Shown here: positions 12,144 to 22,081 of the stretch, in pieces
Layout of the letters: every line of letters begins with the position of its first letter
Position numbering within the stretch: position 1 is the stretch's first letter
Source: Obelidium mucronatum
Lineage: Eukaryota > Chytridiomycota > Chytridiomycetes > Chytridiales > Chytriomycetaceae
Assembly (NCBI GenBank): GCA_025765595.1
Contig: JAIVFH010000004.1
Span: 310,001-374,000, forward strand
Direction of reading: 5' to 3'
DNA length: 64,000 nucleotides
Notes under the pieces: generated by a model
Seen by the model: only the letters and a program-made list of their open reading frames with translations
What the model was told of the DNA's origin: nothing
Databases searched by the model: none
Position numbers and translations under genes: made by a program

Positions 12144-14599
12144 TTATTTTCCCTTTACTAGAAGCGATAACTTCTCAAGGGCTCGTTCATAAGCGAGCTT
12201 TAGTCTTCCAGCAGTTTCATTTTCACTGACTCGCATTCGTGAAACGGTTTTGCCCTCAGATCGAGTAACAAGTCCAACAACATCCTTCTTGAACCACCTT
12301 GCTTCCTTCTCTTCAACAATACTCCATGCGTCTCCTTCCCTTCCAGCACGAGCAGTTCTACCAACACGATGCACATATGTTTTGACCCCTCCTCCAGATG
12401 TCGGCACATCGTAGTTAACAACGCCCTTCACACTCTGCCCCAAGTCCATACCACGCGCCATAACATCACTACAAACAAGAGCCGTGATTTCTCCCTTTGA
12501 AAAACTTGTAATCAACCGTTTTCGATCACCCGTACTCAAGTCAGAGCTGATTGCCCGTGATGTGACGACTTTGTTTCCTCCCGTACACATTATTTCATTT
12601 ACTGATTCAATCAAGGACGCAAGACGGTGTGCGCTTTCGACGCTCCGTGTGAAAATGAGGAGACCGGATAGATTGAGGTTGAAAAGAAGGTGAAGAAGGA
12701 CTAATGGCTTTGAGCTGGTTGTTTCGACAACAATCATGTGCTCTGTAAGAGTAGGTGGGGCGTTGTATTTTTCAATGGAAAGGTCTTCGTCTTCTTCCTG
12801 TTGAAGCTCAAATTGCTGCTCCTCGCCATCAACATTGGTTGTTACAGTCTGTCGGACAGACGTGGAAGTTGAAACGGCAATGTATGAAGGATTCGTGAGT
12901 TGCAACGAAGCAATCTTTTCTGGATTCCTTGTAAGTGTGGCACTGAATAATAACTTTTGGAGTGGTGTGTGATGACGAATTGTGTAGGTTCCGTTCTTGT
13001 TCTGTACATTTCCGTCCTCGAGCTGCTGAACTTGGTCGTGGCGAAGAGATACAACATTATGCAAAGGCATACCAAGTTCATCGACTTTGAAACCGAGTCT
13101 TTGCCATTCTTGTCCAGTAGAATTCGCCTTGGTTGAATCAACCGACGTTGATAGTGCGGCGCAGCATCCACTTGCCAAATACCGATCATATCGGCTCTTG
13201 GAGTGTGCTGCGAATCCATCTTCGTCATCAACAAGGGCAACGCCATCGCTGTTGATCAAATCCTCTTTTACCCCTTTTAGCACCATACTTAACCACCCTT
13301 GGTAATCTTGGATCAAAAGTCGATCGGCCTAGAGTCCAAAATGAGCCAAACACCCACAAATTCAAAACAATTAAAACAAACCTCGTCCAAAACCAAAAAA
13401 CGCAAATGCCGCAACGAAAATCCAGGTGTTCCTTTTAGATGGTCTGTAAGCCGCCCAGGAGTAGCCACCAACACATCGACCTTGCAGCACCTCCGTCGGC
13501 CATCATTCAAAATACCTTCTGTGCCAATATCTCTTCCACCAGTTTCCACCAACGTTTCCTGCTCTGCATGGAAACTCATTGATCCCGTCACAACTCCTAT
13601 ACGAATCGTACTTCCCTTCGATACCTGTTCTAATGTGGTCTTCACTTGAACAGCCAGATCACGCGTGGGGACAACAATTAAAGCGCGGAGACGCGGAATC
13701 ACACGCGCAGTCGTTGCTGTGGATGCCAGGACCGGGTTAGAGATGAGATACTCCAGTATGGGAAGAACATAGGCGAGCGTTTTTCCAGAACCCGTAGCAG
13801 ATGAAACGAGGAGATCGCCTGGCGGAGTTCGAGGAGACGAAGAATATCGCGATAAAAGAAGTTTTGGCAGAACTGCTTGTTGAACGGGGAATAGATGGTC
13901 AATATCCAACGCCTTCAGACGGGCTTGAGTGTGCTTTGACAGGTTATATGCAGGATTGGCAATACTAGATTCGGGCGTCTTTGTGGATAGTGTGGATGGT
14001 ATACGGGTTGGATTTGCCAGCCATTCTGGTAGTCCTTGAGCTTTCAAGTTCGGTTTCTTGATGCTGGCAGTTCCAGCAAACAGAAAGGCATTCGGATCCT
14101 TGGATTCTACTTCATCATTTTCGTTGATCTCTTCAGCTGCTGGAATATCTTCTGTCAGTTCTTGGACAGGCTCAGCCCCCACTGATTCTTCCATCGCGTC
14201 CACGGAATCGTCGGCAACGGTGCCGTCTCGTTCGGCGTCCGCCTGTTCCGGTCCGGCATCGAGCCGCGCCTTCTTCGCCTTCAGCTTGCTGCCGCCGCGC
14301 GAGCGCTTCTTCTCCTTCGGCAGCGGCGCCCGGGAAGCGTCCGCCGCTTCCGGCTTCCGTTCCGCCTCCGCCGGCGCAGACGCACCGCCCAGCTGGTCGC
14401 GCTCGCGCTCGAGCTCGACGGCCCACCGCTTCTTGCGCTGCTTGAGCTCGCGCCAGTCGATCTTAGGCGCGCCGCTGTCTGCCCGCACAAGCCCGGGCTT
14501 GCCGCTCCGCGGGCTCGGCGCGTGGCTCTTTGCGAGGACCGGCGCGGGCGCGGGCGGCGCAGGCTTCTTGTCGTCGCCGTATCGTTCGACTTTGAACAT
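12144..14599 (-). CDS. DBP6: ATP-dependent RNA helicase of the DDX51/Dbp6 type
   Basis: Two exons (14599-13382 and 13328-12144) give exactly 800 residues. After a basic, acidic and alanine-rich N-terminus come the DEAD-box motifs: Q-type region before motif I SATGSGKT, Ia VPTRDLA, Ib TPGR, II LDEAD (split by the intron between DE and AD), III SATLTR, IV LLIFTRS, V DVMARGMD and VI HRVGRTARAG. A long insertion with RxRIGVVTGSMSF between Ia and Ib is typical of the Dbp6/DDX51 group, which acts in early 60S ribosomal subunit assembly in the nucleolus. The first 400 bases of the coding region are very GC-rich, unlike the rest. The reading frame is intact. Confidence 0.9.
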
Positions 14600-14630
14600 T
14601 TTGGAAACAAAAACAAAAAGAAAACAGAGT

Positions 14631-16000
14631 TTATGTTTTTGCTGTCATCCAAGTGTCTCCGCTCTTTCGTCCACGGGTAACTGATTCGTGGGACCGTCGC
14701 GCATCGTAACTGCTCCTTTGTGCTGACGGTATGGAAGCTGGTTTCCCACTACCCAGAGAGCCATACGTAAATTCGCCTGAGGCTCTTCCCCCTCCAGAGG
14801 CTCTTCCTTCATAAATAATATTTTCTTCGACATCTTCTGGATCGTCATAGTACGAATCATCTTCTACGGCCGTAACAGGCTTTTGCTTTCGCCGTGTATA
14901 TTGGGCAATGGCTCCAAATACTATCACACCGACGCCTACAAACACAGCTACGACAATCAAAACAATATTTCCAGGGCTCATTGAGGGACTTCCTCCTTCG
15001 GATGGATTGTTTACTGCGCTGCCACCATTCGTCGGTACTGCTGCAGATATTGTTGGAGAAATCGTTACGTTGGAATCAGGGACTTCTGATCCAGGTATGT
15101 TTGGAATATTTTCATACTCAGCAAGGTTCATTGGCCCAATACAAGTTGCAGCAGCAGGAGTACATTTCACTATCCCAGTTCCAATGGTAGGCGGACAGCA
15201 AATATTATTGTTTGACACTTGGCGCCTTTCGTGAAACGGTTTTAGTAAGACGATGTTGTTGCCAACAAAAAAAAAAAAAAAAAAAACCAAGACATACACT
15301 GTTTGGAATGAATAATACGGAGCATTTCCGTTTGCATCGAATCCCGGCCATTGTGAAAGAGATGGGTTATTTGACACATCGCTGAGAAGGATAAAATAGT
15401 GTTTCAGTTTGTTTGATGAGTGGCGAACAAACACTACTCACACATGATACGTTCGAGTCGGCAAATACTGTCCTTTTGCAAGAGCATTACCTCGCAAGGC
15501 ATTATTTTTGAATGTTCTGCGAAAAGAGGCGTTAATCGTTATCGGAGTTGGAACTATGGAACACCTACAGGTTCTGGCAGTATTCAAAACCGATAGAGTT
15601 TCCGTCCAATAGGGTAAGAACTGACGGAAAAGTCCCGAGCGTTAACGGCGGATTGGAAATATAGCTATCATTCGGGATTTTAGCCTCTTCGGGTTAACTG
15701 ACTATTAAAAGCCTTAGCCTCATACATGGAAGCAATCGACCAAGGAATCTGAGGATCCGCTGTTTCTGAGCAAGTAGCCGCGGCTTGAGTGCCTTTCGGG
15801 ATATCTACTACAAATGAGCATCCACAGTTGGTCCAATAAGTGTTCACAGAATTCGACAACTTTGATGAGAACCCCCAGGCAGTGAAGACGCTTAGCAAAT
15901 TTTTACACCCTTGCGGTGATATTTGTCCGTTAACATTGGTGCTGACGAGAAGGAGGACGGCGGCCAGTGCTTGGAAAGTGGTTCTTGGGCGGCGAGCCAT
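14631..16000 (-). CDS. Secreted LRR-type single-pass membrane protein, copy A
   Basis: Five exons (16000-15726, 15664-15569, 15516-15442, 15381-15298, 15225-14631) give 374 residues. Every intron is phase 2. The order is: signal peptide, a cysteine-bearing N-cap (QISPQGCKNLL and CGCSF), degenerate repeats including NNAL and DVSNNPSLSQWP, a CCP cysteine motif, a Ser/Thr/Pro-rich stalk, one transmembrane helix (IVLIVVAVFVGVGVIVFGAI) and a short tail with acidic tyrosines and basic serine/arginine runs. It has no kinase domain. It is a clear paralogue of the gene at 19777-18637, exon for exon. The start codon lies 33 bases from the end of the transposon, so its original promoter has been displaced. 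Function is unknown; a cell-surface recognition or adhesion role is an inference. Confidence 0.7.
15267..15286 (+). repeat. 20-base A tract inside an intron
   Basis: An uninterrupted run of 20 A (T on the coding strand) fills part of the fourth intron of LRR copy A, upstream of its acceptor. Confidence 0.9.
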
Positions 16001-16130
16001 CCCACAAAGTTTTATTTTTATCGTTAATTTATATTGTGCGTTTTCCACAAAATGCACTTTTTCCTCTTCTTCGTCCCCCGAAAAAAAGACACCCTGTTCA
16101 CCAGGCGGATTGAGATTGAGACCCCCCCTT

Positions 16131-17279
16131 ATGTCTGACCGCCCTCAAACCAACAGCAGTGCGAGAAAGAGAGCAAAGCGTACCTCTGCTGTGCAGGAGA
16201 ACGAGCCTCCTAGCAGCAGAGCTTCATTAGTGAGGACAGCCTCATCTCCGGGCGAAGCTCTGGACATTCTGGCTGATGCAGCAACCGCTTTGAACACTCC
16301 CCAAGACTCCCTTTACTCTCATACAGTCGCATGTGTTATTAAGGAATACGGCGGCCAACGTTCTGGAGTTATCAAGCCCCCAGAAGTTGTTATTGAGAGC
16401 ACCTCGATTGACGAATTCAAGAAAAAGCTCTTTGACCTCGTAAAGCCGCATTTGGAACGGGAAATTATTGTCAATCCTCCCAATTCCAATGGCGACTACA
16501 CGTTTGAATGGGGGAGTAAAACCAAGGCTGAACTTGTAGCCGATGACCTTGAAAAATACGTCCAGCTTACCCTCAAGGACTCCAATGAGCGGACCAAGCT
16601 AATTTCCACTTTTAATGTCAACAATTACAAGCATTGGAGAATGCCAGACAAAGTAGTTCATGTTTCTGTCTGCAAATGGTCCATTAATGTTGACAATGCA
16701 AAGGCTGGCGGACAGGCGCACAAGTGGAGAATGCCGAAGTCGGTTAATAGAGGCGGCGCTCCATCAAATGATATGTTGAATGAGGTTGTTGTGCAATTGA
16801 AGGAAAAGCATGGAAGCAGATACCCGCAGGCTTTCGGAGTGGCCTGGGACCTCTGGGCAAATTGGATTCTAAATCAGCCAGCTGGGGATCATGATGCATT
16901 AATCAATTCACCACCTCCACCCCAGCTCTGTGACAACGACAACTTTCCAGTGGCTCACGTTGGCGGCCATCGCATTTTACAAGAGCAACGTGCCCAGAAT
17001 CAAGTCGCTTTGGGCCAAAATCAACGCCAATTGGATTTTCTACACAATGTTTTGACACAGAGCACAAATTTGGCCAATCGAGCGAATACTTTGAAGAGAC
17101 AGGCAGAAGAATTGGAACATGAATCAATGTATTTGGTATCCACTGTGAAAAGGGGGATTTTGGTACAGGAAGAATCCAGAGCACTATTGCAAGATGGCGC
17201 CCAATCCCTTGTTGCCCAACAAAATAATCTCAGTCATCAGTTCCTTACTGTTAATGATATTCCAGATGATGATCATTAG
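16131..17279 (+). CDS. Transposon accessory ORF of unknown function
   Basis: An intronless 382-residue ORF inside the transposon. Residues 1-40 are basic and disordered. The centre holds a repeated tryptophan motif (HWRMPDK and HKWRMPK, about 40 residues apart) and the C-terminal third is a Gln/Asn-rich coiled coil. I recognise no catalytic residues or known DNA-binding fold. Its position, sharing a termination zone with the transposase and starting near the opposite inverted repeat, suggests it belongs to the element rather than being captured host sequence. A role in target choice or transposase regulation is only a guess. Confidence 0.7.
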   Translation: MSDRPQTNSSARKRAKRTSAVQENEPPSSRASLVRTASSPGEALDILADAATALNTPQDSLYSHTVACVIKEYGGQRSGVIKPPEVVIESTSIDEFKKKLFDLVKPHLEREIIVNPPNSNGDYTFEWGSKTKAELVADDLEKYVQLTLKDSNERTKLISTFNVNNYKHWRMPDKVVHVSVCKWSINVDNAKAGGQAHKWRMPKSVNRGGAPSNDMLNEVVVQLKEKHGSRYPQAFGVAWDLWANWILNQPAGDHDALINSPPPPQLCDNDNFPVAHVGGHRILQEQRAQNQVALGQNQRQLDFLHNVLTQSTNLANRANTLKRQAEELEHESMYLVSTVKRGILVQEESRALLQDGAQSLVAQQNNLSHQFLTVNDIPDDDH

Positions 17280-17291
17280 GCAAATAAAAGT

Positions 17292-18395
17292 TTATTCATC
17301 ATCATCTAACCAATTTCTATCCTCATCTTCCTCGCTATCAGAATTACCATCCACACTTAGATTATCACCGCCATCATCGGAATCACTGCAATAATCAATG
17401 TCCACGCTGAATGCAGGTCCAGCATGAAATCCCCTGTATGTGTAACCACATTTACGAAAGATTGCTTCAAGGGATTTGTCTCTGTACTTGGCCAACACTT
17501 TCATCACAACTTCAAGTAAATCTGTCTTCGAGTTTTCCTGGTACACACGTTTTAATTCCTTTTTCACTAGGCCAAACATGATTTCAATTGGGTTGAAAAA
17601 AGGGCAATATGCCGGCAGAAACACGACTTTGACACCAACAGATCGCAAGTAGTTTGTAATATTAGGATGGCAATGAATCTTGGCACCATCCATTATCCAA
17701 AGTGAATGCCAACCTGGATGCTTTTTGCACTTTCCAGATTGGATGACAGCTTGGCATGAATCAAAGAATTTTTGACGTGTAAACGTGCCCTCGGTATGAT
17801 ACACATCAAAAAGACCATTGAGGCCAATGAAGCACAACAAGGATACACGTGGTCGCCGCTTGTACTCGCCGCGAAGAATGAGGCGCTTTCCCCGCAGTCC
17901 CCAGCCATGAGTTCTAAGCATTCCACGATTGTCGAACGAGACTTCATCAAGAAAGACAAGGTTGTGAAGCAGCCATGGAATTTGTAGCAGCTCGTTGCAA
18001 AAGCGGATTACGTCTGCCTTGCAGATTTGGATTGCTCTCCTTTCCAACTTCTTCCAAGTGAGGCCTGCACTGGCGAGGATGACCGAGATGCATGTAGATG
18101 AAATCGAAACGCCGAATCGACTAAAATACGCTGCTTTGGCTTCATCCATGAACATTGTAGGGTTTTTCTCATATTTCCTTACAAGCCAGGCCCGTCGTTC
18201 AGGTCCATGCCTGCGTAACACTTGACGTCGATCTTTCCTAGAGACTCCGTCACCATTCTCGTACTGATGGATCCATCGACGAATTGTGGTTGGATGCTTG
18301 CCTAGGAGATTTTGCTTGTAGTAGTACATATACAGGCAATGGAACCGAACTTGTACACCAGAGTGCTTATTTAAGACTGATGCTTTGATATCCAT
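17292..18395 (-). CDS. DDE transposase, Tc1/mariner-IS630 type
   Basis: A 367-residue intronless protein. The ATG at 18395 is chosen because the longer frame runs past the inverted repeat and out of the element. The N-terminus has a helix-turn-helix arrangement with TTIRRWIHQYENG. The catalytic core shows LDEVSFDNRG (first Asp), WIMDGAKIHC (second Asp) and CPFFNPIEIMFG (Glu), with 34 residues between the second Asp and the Glu, a DD34E spacing usual in this superfamily. The C-terminal tail is very acidic (Asp/Ser). It catalyses cut-and-paste excision and integration at TA. No stop or frameshift is present. Confidence 0.9.
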   Translation of the reverse strand: MDIKASVLNKHSGVQVRFHCLYMYYYKQNLLGKHPTTIRRWIHQYENGDGVSRKDRRQVLRRHGPERRAWLVRKYEKNPTMFMDEAKAAYFSRFGVSISSTCISVILASAGLTWKKLERRAIQICKADVIRFCNELLQIPWLLHNLVFLDEVSFDNRGMLRTHGWGLRGKRLILRGEYKRRPRVSLLCFIGLNGLFDVYHTEGTFTRQKFFDSCQAVIQSGKCKKHPGWHSLWIMDGAKIHCHPNITNYLRSVGVKVVFLPAYCPFFNPIEIMFGLVKKELKRVYQENSKTDLLEVVMKVLAKYRDKSLEAIFRKCGYTYRGFHAGPAFSVDIDYCSDSDDGGDNLSVDGNSDSEEDEDRNWLDDDE

Positions 18396-18636
18396 GATAG
18401 AATTGCATATGGCAGTCACCGGGTGAAGGGGGTTGGGTTGCTGTTCGGCCGGTTGTTCACCCGAATAAAATGCAAATTCAACAAAACGGACAATACTTTT
18501 AGAAGAAAAAAAAAACAATCAAAAGACATTATTCATACGATACTTTATACTTTATCTAAATGTGATAGGAGACCTTGAAGAAAAAAAGAGGTGGGGGGAA
18601 GAAACAAAAAAAGGAAAGTGGTGGGCATATGCTATT

Positions 18637-19777
18637 TTAAGCAGACGATGACGATGGTCCAGCTACTGGCGCCACTCGGTTTCCAAGAGCGCTCTTTCTT
18701 CCATTCTCGAGCTCCAAATCTTCATCCACAATCACAACAGGGCCTTGGTTCTTTCGAGAATAGTACATGACTCCACCCAACACAAATCCACCAATAAACA
18801 GCAAAACTCCAAGACAAATCACGAAGATCGTTCCAGGAGCATTGATTGGACTAATGTATGGAATCTTTGATGGTGTTGGTGCGATCCATACGTTCAGTCC
18901 TCCCGTACCAGTTGGTACAACGGCCCCGTTTTCGCTTCCGCTTCCGCCTGCTGCTGGGTTAGCAGCAGCAGCAGTAGTGGTTGGTACCACAACTCTAGTG
19001 GCAGCAGCACATCGAGGAAGAGTCGCAGGAATGCAAGATGGTAAGTTCCCGTTGGGGCCTTGCGCTGGGCAACACAATCCAGTGTTTCCAGTCAAAGTGA
19101 TGGTTTGGAATGAAAGATTTGGAATGGTCCCTTCGGGGTTGGTGGCGGGCCATTGGGCGAGTCCTGGGTTGTTTGAAAGATCCCTTATAATTTAAAAGGT
19201 TGGTGTTAGTTTGGTGCTGACGAGCGCTCAAACAGTACTTACAATGATGAAGTACGGGAAGGCAAGTATTCAGCAAGAGACAATGCACCGCCAGTCAGAG
19301 CATTGTTGGTAAATGACCTTGGGAATAATTAAAAAGTCAGATCCAAGCCTCCAACCACCGATTCACAGATAACTTACAAACTCTGACACCATTCGAATCC
19401 AGCAGAGTTTGAAGGAGCAACCAACACTGGCGGGAAGGCACTCAAAGTGTTTGGTGGTCGGGAAATAGATCTAAACAAAATTCAAGGTCAACATTTTTGA
19501 CAGACCACAGTTTAGGCTCTCCTCGTTTTGAGACTTACACAGAGTTGATTGACCACACATCGCTTGTGAGCTGGCATGCGGCAGCAGCTGTTGAACCGGC
19601 CGGAACTGTTACTGTGAAGGAGCATCCACAACTTGTGAAGGCTGTGTTCACTGCAGTCGTTGGTGCGGTTGTAAATCCGAATGCCGTAAACACCGCTCGA
19701 AGGTTGGTGCATCCAGCTGTGCTGATTTGTGCATTCACAATGTGGGCAAGAGCCACTGCCAGTATCACAAATTGCAT
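18637..19777 (-). CDS. Secreted LRR-type single-pass membrane protein, copy B
   Basis: Exons 19777-19539, 19470-19378, 19317-19243 and 19183-18637 give 317 residues; all introns are phase 2. The layout equals copy A: signal peptide ending near VNAQ, cysteine N-cap (CGCSF), repeats with NNALTGGAL and LDLSNNPGLAQWP, a LCCP cysteine motif, an Ala/Thr/Gly-rich stalk, one transmembrane helix (IFVICLGVLLFIGGFVLGGV) and a short acidic then serine-rich tail. Copy A has one extra intron before the CCP motif. There is no kinase or other signalling domain. It is divergently placed from the MBOAT gene. Surface sensing or adhesion is an inference from topology. Confidence 0.7.
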
Positions 19778-20060
19778 CTGGGATAAAAAAATAGTTTGGG
19801 AAATAGAAAAATTCAATCGATACACAACCGTTCAATCGTTGCACAACACTGAGCTTAATGTCCAGAAGGGAAAAGATTGTATGTTTCCTTCAAATATTCT
19901 GAGCCATTTTCCCAGCGGAGGTAAAACTGGTAAAGTGATACAATGGCTATGGAATTCCAATTGGCTGGAGAGCCTCTATCGAAATAAGACGCCTTAACGT
20001 TTGTGTTAAACATAAAAGAAATTAGTTGAGTTGTGGCGTGTTTTTTTTAGTTCTTCAAAA

Positions 20061-22013
20061 ATGTCAGCTTTGGAGCTGTTGCTCGAGACCGTTGCCAGAA
20101 AGATCTCCATGCCCGTGGATATTTTGAAGGGCGGATTCACATTGACTGGTACGCCTTCTATCTGATGGTGGCCCTGAAGCTGATCCGCCACTAGCTGCTT
20201 ACTTCCTGGCTATCTTCTATGCTCTGATTCCGTCAAAGGCTCAAACAGCCCGCCATATATTCTCAATCTTTGCGTCTTGTACATTGTATTTGTCGCTATT
20301 CTCTCTTCAGGGATTCTTGGAGCTAATGGCAATGTGTATGATCGTATACTTTGGCCTTTACTCGTTTCGCAAGAACTCTTGGACTCCTGTCATCATATTT
20401 TATTACGTCCTTGGCCACTTTTGCGTCAGGCTCTTTATTGTTCAAATCTTGACTACGAATGCAAAGGTGCTTTTTGATTTCATTTTGAGTTTAGCCTGAT
20501 TTTGGGTGATTTTTTCCACATGGGGGAACCTGACACCATTTTGAACAAGTAGAAGTTTGATGCTACTACGCCGATGATGGTGCTTGTGATCAAACTGACG
20601 TCTTTTGCATGGAATGTGTATGACGGTACGAAAGATGACAAGGTGGGAGTTTGTTTTGACATTCACCACTTCCAATAACGAATCTTTCACACCACCCAGG
20701 ATCTTATTCCCGAATTTCGTCAACGAGCCGTGAGAAAGTTTCCAAACATTTTGGAAGTGAGTCTCCACTCTGTCGATTTTTTGATGTGTTTTCGATTCCA
20801 ATTGTTTGCTTAAACGGTTTCCCAGTTCTATGGATACGTATTCTTCTTTGCAGCATTTTTAGTTGGTCCAGCCTTCGATTTCAACGATTATCGTGAATAT
20901 ACGAACGGAGAAGGCGTTTTTGCAACTGTCAATGAGAAGGGCGTCAAGAGAAAGCTTCCGTCTCGACTGTGGCCCACCTTGAGAGCCCTTTTTGGAGGAA
21001 TCCTGTGGATGGGAATCTTCATCAAGTTTTCAAAACCTTTAAATTATGAAGTGTGTGCGACTGAGGAATACGCCACTCAATGGCCATTTTGGAAGAGGTT
21101 TGTAAATCTCTCGGTTTCTTTTGATGTTCAAGGGTGTTGAATGAATCTTTTTGGGGGCGGGCATTATTAGATTCTTGTTCATGCAGGCTGCTGGTATTGC
21201 CGCTCGATCAAAGTTCTACACCGCCTGGCTCTTGTCTGAAGGAGCTTGCAACTTGGTTGGGATCGGATACACTGGAATATCGCCGGAAACTGGGAAACCA
21301 GTGTGGGATCGTGCCCGTAATGTTTCGATTCTCGGATTTGAGCTTGCCGAAAATCCTAAAGTGTTGATTGACAATTGGAACACACGTACGGGTGGATGGC
21401 TCAAGAATTGTGTTTATTTAAGAATGGTTAAGCCGGGGCAGAAGCCTGGGGGGTTGGTCACGTTTACTACATTTTTGGTTTCGGCATTGTGGCATGGATT
21501 CCGTAAGTGAATTCTTCTGGTTGATTCATTCTGTTTTATTTTTTAATATTTTCATGTTTTCTAGATCTCGGATACTACCTTACTTTCACTATGGGGGCTT
21601 TGTATAGCATGGTTGGTCGTACTCTTCGTAGAAATATTCGCCCTTTGTTCCTCGAGCCTTCAAACTTGGTAGCTTACAAGCCTGTATACGACTTTTTGGG
21701 GTGGCTATTTACGTGGACGTCCATCAACTTTATTGCTGTTCCGTTCTCATTGTGGGCTCTTGATAAGAGCATCGCTGCCTGGGCAGCCGTTGGTTATTAT
21801 GCCCTTGTAGGTCAAGTTGTTATTTATGTTGTAATGGAATTTCTGGGCGGAGCGCAATATGCTAAGGGGCTTGGAAAGAGGGCTGGTGCCCATTCCAGAT
21901 CTGTGTCTGAAGAGGTTCCTTTGAATACGCGAAACGTGGATGTTGCAGATGAACACGATAAAGTCTTGCCATCTGAGGAGAGTATTTCTTCTAGACTGCG
22001 CAAGCGGAAATAA
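20061..22013 (+). CDS. ALE1: Membrane-bound O-acyltransferase, lysophospholipid acyltransferase (ALE1-like), copy 1
   Basis: Seven exons: 20061-20148, 20195-20466, 20553-20642, 20700-20756, 20826-21097, 21171-21502 and 21565-22013; 519 residues, in frame throughout. The protein is polytopic. It has GPAFDFNDYREY in the first third, an NCVYLRM segment, and the MBOAT histidine in SALWHGF, whose final codons are split by an intron. ALE1/LPCAT enzymes re-acylate lysophospholipids in the ER (Lands cycle). The C-terminal tail is basic. The second intron border was chosen by comparison with copy 2 (37047-38758), which places both first introns at the same phase-1 position. Confidence 0.88.
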
Positions 22014-22081
22014 TATATGATCTCTTGAAGCCACAAGTGGGTGGTATTACGAATAAAAAGGCAAGGTTTCCAAAATTATCA

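Larger units (their letters stand above)
16034..18493. mobile_element. Tc1/mariner-superfamily-like DNA transposon with two convergent ORFs
   Basis: The element is about 2,460 bp. Left end TTGTGCGTTTT and right end (reverse strand) TTGTCCGTTTT begin imperfect terminal inverted repeats that match at 19 of the first 27 positions, including a shared TGCA further in. Both ends are flanked by TA (16032-16033 and 18494-18495), as expected for Tc1/mariner target-site duplication. Inside are two ORFs in tail-to-tail orientation, starting about 98 bases from each end and separated by 12 bases. One is a DDE transposase; the other is of unknown function. Both frames are open, so the copy may be recent or active. 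Repeat boundaries were found by eye. Confidence 0.75.

Noticed and set aside
17772..18225. Plus-strand ORFs opposite the transposase
   Set aside because: Antisense frames of a conserved DDE transposase; no independent support.
18396..18518. N-terminal extension of the transposase ORF
   Set aside because: It runs through the terminal inverted repeat and out of the element, with no ATG in good position.
20149..20179. A 31-base first intron in MBOAT copy 1
   Set aside because: The acceptor at 20194 gives a normal 46-base intron and aligns better with copy 2.
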